Assembly (NCBI GenBank): GCA_029936705.1
Contig: JAPYSD010000230.1
Location: 1-6,164, forward strand
DNA: 6,164 nucleotides
Source: Croceicoccus sp.
Lineage (GTDB): Bacteria > Pseudomonadota > Alphaproteobacteria > Sphingomonadales > Sphingomonadaceae
Reading direction: 5' to 3'
The notes below the pieces were generated by a model. That model ran no database searches. It was not told the origin of the DNA and saw only the letters and a list, made by a program, of their open reading frames with translations. This document shows, piece after piece, positions 1 through 5,097 of this stretch. The stretch's first letter is position 1, and each line of letters opens with the position of its first letter. The translations under genes and the position numbers were made by a program.

Positions 1-881
1 AGGTCGCCGATGTAGATGATGTTGTCGTTCTTGAGGCAGTTCGCCGAACGCACCGACAGTTCCAGCTCGTCCACCTTCTTGAGGAGGTAACGGTTGAGCT
101 GGTTCGCATCCGATTCCTCGGGCGCGACGGCTGCCGTACCCGCGGTCTGCGGAGCGCCCTGCGGAATGCCTTCCTCGAAGTGCACGAACAGAGCCAGCTG
201 ATCCTGGAGGATACGGGCGGCATAGGCCACCGCGTCCTCGGGCGTGACGGTGCCGTCGGTCTCGACGGTCAGCGACAGCTTGTCGTAGTCGAGTTCCTGC
301 CCGACACGCGCATTCTCGACCTTGTAGCTGACCTGGCGGACCGGCGAATACAGCGAGTCGACCGGGATTAGGCCGATCGGCGCGTCGGCCGGACGGTTGG
401 CCACGGCGGGGCTGTAACCCTTGCCGGTATCGGCGGTCAGTTCCATGTTCAGCGTCGCACCATCGTCGAGATGGCAGATCACGAGATCCTTGTTCAGCAC
501 CTCGATGTCGCCGGTCACCTGGATGTCACCGGCGGTCACCTCGGCCGGGCCGGTCACGGACAGGTTGAGGCGCTTCGTGCCTTCGCCTTCCATCTTCAGC
601 GCGACCTGCTTGATGTTCAGGACGATGTCGGTGATGTCCTCTCGAACGCCGGCAAGCGACGAGAACTCGTGCAGCACGTTGTCGATCTTGATCGAGGTGA
701 TCGCGGCACCCTGCAGCGATGACAGCAATACCCGGCGCAGCGCGTTGCCGAGCGTCAGGCCAAAGCCACGCTCCAGAGGCTCTGCCACGAAGGTCGCACG
801 GCGCTTGGCATCGCCCTGCCCTTTGATCTCGAGATTGTTGGGTTTCTTCAGTTCCTGCCAGTTCTTCATATTGACGGACAT
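1..881 (-). CDS. rpoA: DNA-directed RNA polymerase subunit alpha, 3' end cut by window edge
   Basis: The alpha subunit dimerises to nucleate RNA polymerase assembly (alpha2-beta-beta'-sigma) and contacts UP elements and activators through its C-terminal domain. I translated the frame by hand: 293 codons with no stop or frameshift. It begins MSVNMKNWQELKKPNN, the usual alphaproteobacterial start. The N-terminal dimerisation domain (about residues 20-235) includes ERGFGLTLGNALRRVLLSS. A flexible Ala/Pro/Gln-rich linker spans about 240-262. The C-terminal domain then starts and contains VRSANCLKNDNI; Arg278, Asn281 and Cys282 correspond to E. coli Arg265, Asn268 and Cys269, the DNA-contact surface. 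The family is usually about 330-355 residues, so some 60 C-terminal residues lie beyond position 1. ATG at 881 is preferred to the in-frame ATG at 869 because a purine-rich AGGGGAAG lies just upstream and homologues keep these residues. It is the last visible gene of the cluster; rplQ usually follows. Confidence 0.98.
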   Translation of the reverse strand, partial: MSVNMKNWQELKKPNNLEIKGQGDAKRRATFVAEPLERGFGLTLGNALRRVLLSSLQGAAITSIKIDNVLHEFSSLAGVREDITDIVLNIKQVALKMEGEGTKRLNLSVTGPAEVTAGDIQVTGDIEVLNKDLVICHLDDGATLNMELTADTGKGYSPAVANRPADAPIGLIPVDSLYSPVRQVSYKVENARVGQELDYDKLSLTVETDGTVTPEDAVAYAARILQDQLALFVHFEEGIPQGAPQTAGTAAVAPEESDANQLNRYLLKKVDELELSVRSANCLKNDNIIYIGD

Positions 882-909
882 GGGCTTCCCCTGGGGTTTG
901 TTCTTGGGT

Positions 910-942
910 GGCCATCCGCCGCGTGAGGGCGCGGCATTGGCC
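910..942 (-). promoter_or_regulatory. Two-tier stem-loop in the rpoA 5' leader
   Basis: On the transcript strand GGCCA (942-938) pairs with TGGCC (914-910). After a small 2x3 internal loop, GCCGCG (935-930) pairs with CGCGGC (923-918), leaving a 6-base loop. It ends 28 bases before the rpoA start codon and is not followed by a U-run. The position suggests an mRNA processing, stability or translation-control structure, but the role is inferred. Confidence 0.5.
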
Positions 943-959
943 GAGGGCAGGTCGGACAG

Positions 960-984
960 GCGGGGCGTGGATCCTTCGCCCCGC
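960..984 (-). other. GC-rich hairpin just after the rpsK stop
   Basis: CGGGGCG (961-967) is exactly complementary to CGCCCCG (977-983), and 960-984 adds an eighth pair. The loop is 9 bases and contains GGATCC. It starts about 10 bases after the rpsK stop codon. No T-run follows on the minus strand, so it does not look like a full intrinsic terminator. A 3'-end stabiliser, RNase barrier or weak attenuator before rpoA is possible. Confidence 0.5.
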
Positions 985-993
985 GAGCCAGAG

Positions 994-1383
994 TCAGACG
1001 CGGCGACGCTTCGAAGGACGAACGCCGTTGTGCGGGATCGGGGTCACGTCGCGGATCGAGGTGATCGTGAAGCCGACTGCCTGAAGAGCACGCAGCGCAC
1101 TTTCACGGCCCGAACCGGGGCCCTTCACCTCGACCTCGAGCGTGCGGACGCCGTGCTCGGCGGCCTTCTTGCCCGCGTCGTCCGCAGCAACCTGGGCGGC
1201 ATAGGGAGTCGATTTGCGGCTGCCCTTGAAGCCCATCATGCCGGCCGAGGACCAGCTGATCGCATTGCCCTGCGCGTCGGTGATGGTGATCATCGTGTTG
1301 TTGAAGCTGGCGTTCACGTGCGCGACGCCGCTGGAGATGTTTTTGCGCTCGCGCCGCTTAATGCGCTGAGGTTCGCGTGCCAT
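994..1383 (-). CDS. rpsK: 30S ribosomal protein S11 (uS11)
   Basis: uS11 sits on the platform of the small subunit near the E site and helps shape the mRNA exit channel with S7 and S18. The 129-residue product is the usual family length. It begins MAREPQRIKRRERKNISSGVA, continues with the core HVNASFNNTMITITD and WSSAGMMGFKGSRKSTPYAAQ, and ends with the conserved basic GVRPSKRRRV tail. ATG at 1383 is the only sensible start; a modest AGGA lies upstream at about -14 to -11. It follows rpsM after 50 bases and precedes rpoA by 112 bases. In E. coli rpsD separates rpsK from rpoA; here it does not. Nothing is missing or unusual in the protein. Confidence 0.99.
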   Translation of the reverse strand: MAREPQRIKRRERKNISSGVAHVNASFNNTMITITDAQGNAISWSSAGMMGFKGSRKSTPYAAQVAADDAGKKAAEHGVRTLEVEVKGPGSGRESALRALQAVGFTITSIRDVTPIPHNGVRPSKRRRV

Positions 1384-1415
1384 TGTCTCGTATCCTGATC
1401 TGTTGGAAGGAATTC

Positions 1416-1430
1416 ACTACCGAAGGTAGC
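1416..1430 (-). other. Short hairpin between rpsM and rpsK
   Basis: Three bases after the rpsM stop, CTACC (1429-1425) pairs with GGTAG (1421-1417) around a TTC loop; a G-U pair at 1430/1416 can extend it. It is only five or six pairs with no U-run after it, so it may be chance or a small spacer structure. Confidence 0.3.
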
Positions 1431-1433
1431 GGA

Positions 1434-1802
1434 TTACTTCTTCTTGCCGGCGATCGGCTTGGCCTTGCCCTTGCGGGTACGGGCGTTGGTGTGGGTGCGC
1501 TGACCGCGAACGGGCAGACCCTTACGGTGACGCAGGCCGCGATAGCAGGCCAGGTCCATCAGGCGCTTGATGTTCATCGCCGTTTCGCGGCGAAGGTCAC
1601 CCTCGACCGTGTATTCAGCGTCGATCGCTTCACGGATCTGCAGGACTTCGGCGTCGGTCAGATCCTGCACGCGGCGCGTGTGATCGATGCCGAGCTTGTC
1701 GGCGATATCGACGGCCGACTTCGGACCGATCCCGTGAATGTAGGTAAGCGCCACGATAACGCGCTTGTTGGTGGGGATGTTCACCCCGGCAATACGAGCC
1801 AC
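1434..1802 (-). CDS. rpsM: 30S ribosomal protein S13 (uS13)
   Basis: uS13 lies in the head of the small subunit, where it contacts the large subunit (bridges B1a/B1b) and the P-site tRNA through its basic C-terminal tail. The product is 122 residues, the usual alphaproteobacterial length. It starts MARIAGVNIPTNKRV, holds the helix-hairpin-helix stretch YIHGIGPKSA (about 21-30), carries the family signature YRGLRHRKGLPVRGQRTH (about 87-104), and ends in a Lys/Arg tail. The start is GTG at 1802: an AGGAG ribosome binding site ends 6 bases upstream and the second residue onward matches the family. Another in-frame GTG at 1820 would add six residues but has no binding site. It is the first gene of the alpha-operon part and is preceded by a 321-base leader. 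Confidence 0.98.
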   Translation of the reverse strand: MARIAGVNIPTNKRVIVALTYIHGIGPKSAVDIADKLGIDHTRRVQDLTDAEVLQIREAIDAEYTVEGDLRRETAMNIKRLMDLACYRGLRHRKGLPVRGQRTHTNARTRKGKAKPIAGKKK

Positions 1803-1808
1803 AAAAAT

Positions 1809-1813
1809 CTCCT
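1809..1813 (-). promoter_or_regulatory. Ribosome binding site deciding the rpsM GTG start
   Basis: AGGAG on the minus strand is followed by a 6-base spacer and GTG at 1802-1800. This selects the 122-residue form over the in-frame GTG at 1820, which has no purine-rich site. Part of the AGGAG can pair with CCTG (1823-1820) in a weak 4-bp stem. Confidence 0.8.
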
Positions 1814-1833
1814 GCTCCACAGGGGTTGCGCAA

Positions 1834-1853
1834 GTTCCGCACCAGTGCGGAAC
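1834..1853 (-). promoter_or_regulatory. Perfect hairpin in the rpsM leader
   Basis: GTTCCGCA (1853-1846) and TGCGGAAC (1841-1834) form an uninterrupted 8-bp stem around a CTGG loop, 31 bases upstream of the rpsM start. The palindromic TTGCGCAA (1825-1832) abuts it. No U-run follows, so a translation-control or stability element is more likely than a terminator. Any link to S4- or S13-type feedback is speculation. Confidence 0.5.
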
Positions 1854-1896
1854 GCGGCCCCTATCTCATCGCGTAACGCCCGGACCAAAAATGACA

Positions 1897-1915
1897 TTTT
1901 GCCCAAACGGCAAAA
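1897..1915 (-). promoter_or_regulatory. A/T-rich hairpin in the rpsM leader
   Basis: TTTTGCC (1915-1909) pairs exactly with GGCAAAA (1903-1897) around a 5-base GTTTG loop. A run of T (1891-1887) comes five bases after the stem, which is later than in a good intrinsic terminator. It lies downstream of both TTGACAGT boxes, so it would be transcribed; a weak attenuator is possible. Confidence 0.35.
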
Positions 1916-1958
1916 GCCCGGACAAGAAACGCGAAAAGCCGCGATCCAGCCGGACCAC

Positions 1959-1964
1959 TGTCAA
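1959..1964 (-). promoter_or_regulatory. Second TTGACA box (-35-like) upstream of rpsM
   Basis: A second exact TTGACA, again extended to TTGACAGT, lies 49 bases downstream of the first. At 17-18 bases spacing there is only CGGCTT or GGCTTT, so a -10 partner is not evident. It may be a second -35, or the two copies may be a repeated protein-binding site. Confidence 0.3.
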
Positions 1965-1984
1965 TTAAGGACGAGCGAGGGGCG

Positions 1985-2013
1985 CGCTTACGCAGATTCG
2001 GGATGACTGTCAA
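1985..2013 (-). promoter_or_regulatory. Candidate sigma70-type promoter for rpsM
   Basis: A perfect -35 hexamer TTGACA (2013-2008) is followed after 17 bases by TAAGCG (1990-1985), a poor -10. The position suits a promoter for rpsM-rpsK-rpoA downstream of the SRPBCC gene. Confidence is limited by the weak -10; alphaproteobacterial -10 elements are often loosely conserved. Confidence 0.4.
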
Positions 2014-2078
2014 CGCCTGTCTCGTCAGCAAGCAAGGCAAGACGCGGCATGAATGGTTCGAACTGGAAAATTGCGCGC

Positions 2079-2113
2079 CCGGAATATCGTACAAGATGCA
2101 TTCCGATATCCGG
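2079..2113 (-). terminator. Possible terminator hairpin after the SRPBCC gene
   Basis: CCGGATATCG (2113-2104) pairs with CGATAT and CCGG (2089-2084 and 2082-2079), with one bulged base at 2083 and a 14-base loop. It starts about 10 bases past the SRPBCC stop codon. A T4 run (2070-2067) lies eight bases after the stem, which is too far for a textbook intrinsic terminator, so partial termination or 3'-end protection is equally possible. Confidence 0.35.
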
Positions 2114-2123
2114 CCCTATCAGA

Positions 2124-2864
2124 CTAGTGGCTTCCGTCCGAGAGGAAATCTTCGCCGATGCCATCGGATGCGTTTTCCTGGGCCTGCTCTTCGGATTGCT
2201 GCGAACTCGACGGCATCATTTCATCCGGTTCGATCGTGCGAATGGATGAAGCGGGATTCCGTTCGATCGATATCGACGGTTCGTCATCGGACTGGATGCG
2301 CGGCCCGGAGGCTCCCGCGCCTCCCCCCAAAGTTGCAGCCAGGTTCGACAACTGACCGCCGATCACGCCGTCGGCGGCGGGCGCGATCGCCCGCAGATCA
2401 AGCCGGGACGGTCCGCCAACCGCGTATTCGAACTGGATCCGGGTACCTTCATCGACCGTCTCGAAAACGATCGTCAAGACACCGCTAACCGGCTCGCCCT
2501 GCAAAGGACCGAGGCCGCCTGCAAGGCGGAGGGTCTGTCCGGGATCGACGAGAACGACCTCGAGGTGCCTGACACTGCCTGATGCGAAGCGGTCGCCGTC
2601 GGCAGGCAAAGCCTCGCAGAAACATCCGCCGGCCTGTGCATCGAGCGAGAAGTTCTTCGCTTCACCAGAAAAGCTATGTTCTGCATCCCACCAGTCGGAG
2701 GGCGCGAGCAGGGCATTCCACGCCTGTTCGCGATCGACCGGTACGGTCGCGGAATGGCGCACCACGAAAAGGTCGTCCTGCAGTTCGACGACTTCTGCAC
2801 GGGCCATCGGGACAGCCGCTATCGCGGCCGCGATGGACGCACCTGCCAATAAGTAACCGTTCAC
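2124..2864 (-). CDS. Secreted or periplasmic SRPBCC (START-like) domain protein of unknown function
   Basis: I do not know a role for this gene. From GTG at 2864 it encodes 246 residues. Residues 1-23 form a signal peptide: a hydrophobic stretch YLLAGASIAAAIAAV, then AxA (Ala21-Arg22-Ala23) before Glu24. Residues about 30-160 resemble the SRPBCC/polyketide-cyclase fold: ATVPVDREQAWNALLAPSDWW near the start, a GGCFCE motif (79-84), LRLAGGLGPLQ (112-122), and GTRIQFEYAVGG (140-151). Such domains bind hydrophobic ligands, but no ligand can be read here. Residues about 187-246 are a low-complexity tail with 12 Ser and 14 Asp/Glu. A purine-rich GGGGGA at 2876-2871 favours the GTG. A TTG at 2927 would give a more basic signal-peptide n-region but has no binding site. 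The gene lies 91 bases after adk and 321 bases before rpsM. Confidence 0.85.
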   Translation of the reverse strand: MNGYLLAGASIAAAIAAVPMARAEVVELQDDLFVVRHSATVPVDREQAWNALLAPSDWWDAEHSFSGEAKNFSLDAQAGGCFCEALPADGDRFASGSVRHLEVVLVDPGQTLRLAGGLGPLQGEPVSGVLTIVFETVDEGTRIQFEYAVGGPSRLDLRAIAPAADGVIGGQLSNLAATLGGGAGASGPRIQSDDEPSISIERNPASSIRTIEPDEMMPSSSQQSEEQAQENASDGIGEDFLSDGSH

Positions 2865-2904
2865 CCTGCTTCCCCCGAAACGCGCTTGCCTGGCCCGTGG
2901 GTAG

Positions 2905-2916
2905 GTCGAATTCGAC
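2905..2916. repeat. 12-bp perfect palindrome between adk and the SRPBCC gene
   Basis: GTCGAATTCGAC is its own reverse complement. It lies 41 bases upstream of the SRPBCC start, where an operator or promoter element could sit. As RNA it would form only a short stem, so a DNA-binding site is the more natural reading; a chance palindrome is not excluded. Confidence 0.35.
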
Positions 2917-2938
2917 ACTTGGGGCAAGCGCAGTTTCG

Positions 2939-2950
2939 GCGGAGCTCCGC
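2939..2950. repeat. 12-bp perfect palindrome just after adk
   Basis: GCGGAGCTCCGC is self-complementary and begins 5 bases after the adk stop codon. Only four pairs could form around an AGCT loop in RNA and no U-run follows, so it is not a good terminator. Confidence 0.3.
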
Positions 2951-2955
2951 TTTGG

Positions 2956-3600
2956 TCAGGAGAGGATCTTGCAGATGGCGCTCGTCACCTCGTCGATATC
3001 GGCCATGCCGTCAACGCGGCTGACTATACCGCGGGCTTCGTACACCGGAAGGATCGGTGCCGTCTTGGCGCGATACTCGGCCATGCGGGTTCGCACGGTC
3101 GCCTCGTTGTCGTCGGGACGGCGCTTGAATTCGGTCGATCCGCAGCGGTCGCATACACCGACCTGACTGGGCTGCTCGAAAACGTCGTGATAGCCCTTGC
3201 CGCAATTTGCGCAGGTGAATCGCCCGGTGATCCGCTCGACCAGTGCGTCTTCGTTCACCTCGAGCTCGATGACATGGTCAAGCGTGCGTCCATGCTCCTC
3301 GAGAATACCGTCGAGCGAATGGGCCTGCTCGGCCGTGCGCGGATAGCCGTCGAAGATCGCGCCGGTCGCGTCGCTCATCGCTGACAGTTCGGCCGAGATC
3401 AGTGCCGAGACGATCTCGTCCGATACAAGCTCACCGGCGTCCATCACGGCCTTGGCCTGAAGCCCGACCGGCGTCTGCGCCTTGACGGCAGCCCGAAGCA
3501 TGTCGCCTGTCGAAAGCTGCCGCATGCCGTACTTGCTCACCAGCCTTTGCGACTGCGTGCCCTTGCCTGCCCCCGGAGGACCGAGAAGGATAATATTCAC
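2956..3600 (-). CDS. adk: Adenylate kinase, zinc-lid long form
   Basis: Adk catalyses ATP + AMP = 2 ADP in the cytosol and sets the adenine nucleotide balance. The product is 214 residues, normal for the long bacterial form. The P-loop is GPPGAGKGT (7-15). The NMP-binding region includes QLSTGDMLR (28-35) and DGYPRT (84-89). The LID (about 121-160) carries four cysteines, CANC (130-133) and CDRC (150-153), a zinc-binding knuckle. RRPDDNEATVRTR (160-172) supplies arginines of the active site. The start is GTG at 3600, since GGAGG (3612-3608) lies 7 bases upstream; an in-frame GTG at 3615 overlaps that site and would add residues that the family lacks. It follows secY by 45 bases, the standard alphaproteobacterial order. 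Confidence 0.98.
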   Translation of the reverse strand: MNIILLGPPGAGKGTQSQRLVSKYGMRQLSTGDMLRAAVKAQTPVGLQAKAVMDAGELVSDEIVSALISAELSAMSDATGAIFDGYPRTAEQAHSLDGILEEHGRTLDHVIELEVNEDALVERITGRFTCANCGKGYHDVFEQPSQVGVCDRCGSTEFKRRPDDNEATVRTRMAEYRAKTAPILPVYEARGIVSRVDGMADIDEVTSAICKILS

Positions 3601-3607
3601 TGCGCTT

Positions 3608-3612
3608 CCTCC
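3608..3612 (-). promoter_or_regulatory. Ribosome binding site deciding the adk GTG start
   Basis: GGAGG on the minus strand with a 7-base spacer to GTG at 3600-3598. It rules out the in-frame GTG at 3615, which lies upstream of the site. Confidence 0.85.
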
Positions 3613-3645
3613 CACCTGATCGAACCGCCACCCCAGGACAGGATG

Positions 3646-5010
3646 TCAGCGCAACCGACCCTTGAATTTAGCCTTCTTGATAAGATCGCCGTACTGATGC
3701 GCGAGCAGATGGCTCTGAATCTGGGCGATGGTGTCCACGGTCACGTTGACCACGATCAACAGGCTGGTGCCGCCAAGGAAGAACGGCAGCCCGGTCTGGG
3801 CGATGACATATTCAGGCAGCACGCAGACCAAGGTCAGATAGGCCGCACCGATCACGGTGATGCGCGTCAGCACGTAGTCCAGGTAATTCGCCGTGTTGCG
3901 ACCCGGCCGGATGCCCGGAATGAACCCTCCGCCCCGCTTCAGGTTCTCCGCAGTCTCTTCGGGATTGAAGACGACAGCCGTGTAGAAGAAGCAGAAGAAG
4001 ATGATGCCCACCGCATAGAGCAGCATGTAAAGCGGCTGCCCGTGCTGAAGGTACTGGTTCAGCGTCACCAGAATGCCGCCCATGGTGCTGTCCGGCGTCA
4101 CCGAATTCCCGGCGAACTGCGTGATCGTCAACGGCAGAAGCAGCAGCGAGCTGGCGAAGATCGGCGGAATCACGCCCGAGGTATTGAGCTTGAGCGGCAG
4201 GTGCGAACGATCCGCCTGCATGCCGCCGCGCTGCTGCGCGCGCTTGGGATACTGGATCAGCAGCCGACGCTGTGCCCGCTCCATGAAAGAGATGAAGAGG
4301 ATCAGACCGATGATCACTACGAACAGCATGACGATCAGGTAGGACGGAATCGAACCCGAACGACCGCCTTCCATCAGCTGCGCGCCGACGGTCGGGAACT
4401 GGGCGACGATGCCCGCCATGATGATCAGCGAAACGCCGTTGCCGATGCCGCGTGAGGTGATTTGTTCACCCAGCCAGAGCAGGAACATCGTGCCGCCGAC
4501 GAGCGAGATCACCGCGCCGATGCGGAACATAAGGCCGGGATCGACCACGGCATTCAGCCCGCTCGCCGCCGCATAGGTCTCGAGACCGACCGCGAGGAAA
4601 TAGCCCTGGACCGCGGTCAGGCCAACGGTGCCGTAGCGCGTGTACTGGTTCAGCTTCTTGCGCCCGCTCTCGCCTTCCTTCTTCAGCGCGGCCAGAGCCG
4701 GATGGAGTGCAGCACCAAGCTGAACGACGATCGATGCCGTGATGTAGGGCATGACGCCGAGCGCGATGAGGCTCATCCGCTCAAGGCTGCCACCCGAGAA
4801 AGTATTGAAAAGGTCCAGCACGCCGCCGCGGGTCTGCGCGTAGAGATCCTGCAGGATCAGCGGATTCACGCCGGGCAGCGGCACGAAGCTCAGGAAACGG
4901 AAGACGATCAACGCGCCCAGCGTGAACCAGATGCGCTGCTTGAGCTCGGTCGCTTTCGAGAAATTGGCGAGGCTCAAGGAACTCGCGATATTATCGGCGC
5001 GTGATGCCAT
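3646..5010 (-). CDS. secY: Protein translocase channel subunit SecY
   Basis: SecY is the central pore of the SecYEG translocon in the inner membrane, passing unfolded proteins driven by SecA or the ribosome. The product is 454 residues with ten hydrophobic segments, roughly at 27-45, 76-100, 126-146, 161-182, 192-212, 222-243, 278-300, 326-348, 383-404 and 408-430. Family marks include VPLPGVNP (43-50) before the plug region, RGIGNGVSLII (188-197), GGFIPGIRPG in the cytosolic loop (361-370) that contacts SecA and ribosome, and the basic C-terminal KKAKFKGRLR. ATG at 5010 gives the MASRADNIASSLSLANFSK start typical of sphingomonads, but there is no proper ribosome binding site before it: the nearest AGG is 12 bases from the ATG. 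It sits between rplO (169-base gap) and adk (45-base gap). The protein is intact. Confidence 0.99.
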   Translation of the reverse strand: MASRADNIASSLSLANFSKATELKQRIWFTLGALIVFRFLSFVPLPGVNPLILQDLYAQTRGGVLDLFNTFSGGSLERMSLIALGVMPYITASIVVQLGAALHPALAALKKEGESGRKKLNQYTRYGTVGLTAVQGYFLAVGLETYAAASGLNAVVDPGLMFRIGAVISLVGGTMFLLWLGEQITSRGIGNGVSLIIMAGIVAQFPTVGAQLMEGGRSGSIPSYLIVMLFVVIIGLILFISFMERAQRRLLIQYPKRAQQRGGMQADRSHLPLKLNTSGVIPPIFASSLLLLPLTITQFAGNSVTPDSTMGGILVTLNQYLQHGQPLYMLLYAVGIIFFCFFYTAVVFNPEETAENLKRGGGFIPGIRPGRNTANYLDYVLTRITVIGAAYLTLVCVLPEYVIAQTGLPFFLGGTSLLIVVNVTVDTIAQIQSHLLAHQYGDLIKKAKFKGRLR

Positions 5011-5042
5011 CGGAAATCAATGCCTATGCAGCTGACGGGCTG

Positions 5043-5061
5043 TTCGACCATCGGGGCCGAA
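5043..5061 (-). promoter_or_regulatory. secY leader stem-loop 3 (nearest secY)
   Basis: TTCGGCC (5061-5055) pairs with GGTCGAA (5049-5043) around a 5-base loop: seven pairs including one G-U wobble (5057/5047) that exists only on the minus-strand RNA. The stem ends 32 bases before the secY ATG. Confidence 0.5.
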
Positions 5062-5097
5062 GTACCGGAACGCGCTATCAACCGTCGCGCCCCTCCT

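Larger units (their letters stand above)
1803..2123 (-). promoter_or_regulatory. rpsM upstream region: probable promoter and structured leader
   Basis: This is the only gene-free stretch over 300 bases. I find no convincing ORF, tRNA or known riboswitch here. It is less GC-rich than the flanking genes, with AT-rich patches near 1887-1915 and 1961-1968. It contains two TTGACAGT boxes on the minus strand, three GTCCGG repeats, a 7-bp hairpin (1897-1915), an 8-bp hairpin (1834-1853), a possible terminator for the upstream gene (2079-2113), and a strong ribosome binding site for rpsM. The simplest reading is that the alpha-operon genes rpsM-rpsK-rpoA have their own promoter here and a leader that could carry autoregulation. 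Confidence 0.6.

Noticed and set aside
526..915. Minus-strand frame overlapping the rpoA start
   Set aside because: The rpoA frame here gives a textbook alpha subunit; this one is an out-of-frame Arg-rich shadow.
421..1398. Plus-strand open frame (325 codons) across rpoA and rpsK
   Set aside because: Antisense to both genes with an unnatural Ser/Arg composition; absence of stops follows from the GC-rich third positions of the real genes.
1803..1820. Upstream in-frame GTG as the start of rpsM (six extra residues)
   Set aside because: No Shine-Dalgarno before it, and the AGGAG lies between it and the GTG at 1802, which gives the family's usual MARIAGV start.
1897..1915. Full intrinsic terminator in the rpsM leader
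   Set aside because: The stem is A/T-rich and the T-run starts five bases too late; a full stop here would silence rpsM, rpsK and rpoA. It is kept only as a leader hairpin.
2003..2488. Plus-strand open frame entering the SRPBCC gene
   Set aside because: Arg/Pro-rich shadow with no binding site worth noting; the opposite strand has a signal peptide and a domain pattern.
3601..3615. Upstream in-frame GTG as the start of adk (five extra residues)
   Set aside because: It overlaps the GGAGG that serves the GTG at 3600, and homologues start directly before NIILLGPPG.
3547..4455. Long plus-strand open frame (302 codons) across adk and secY
   Set aside because: It is antisense to two intact conserved genes, has a highly charged His/Arg/Gln-rich composition typical of a GC-rich shadow frame, and has no domain I recognise.
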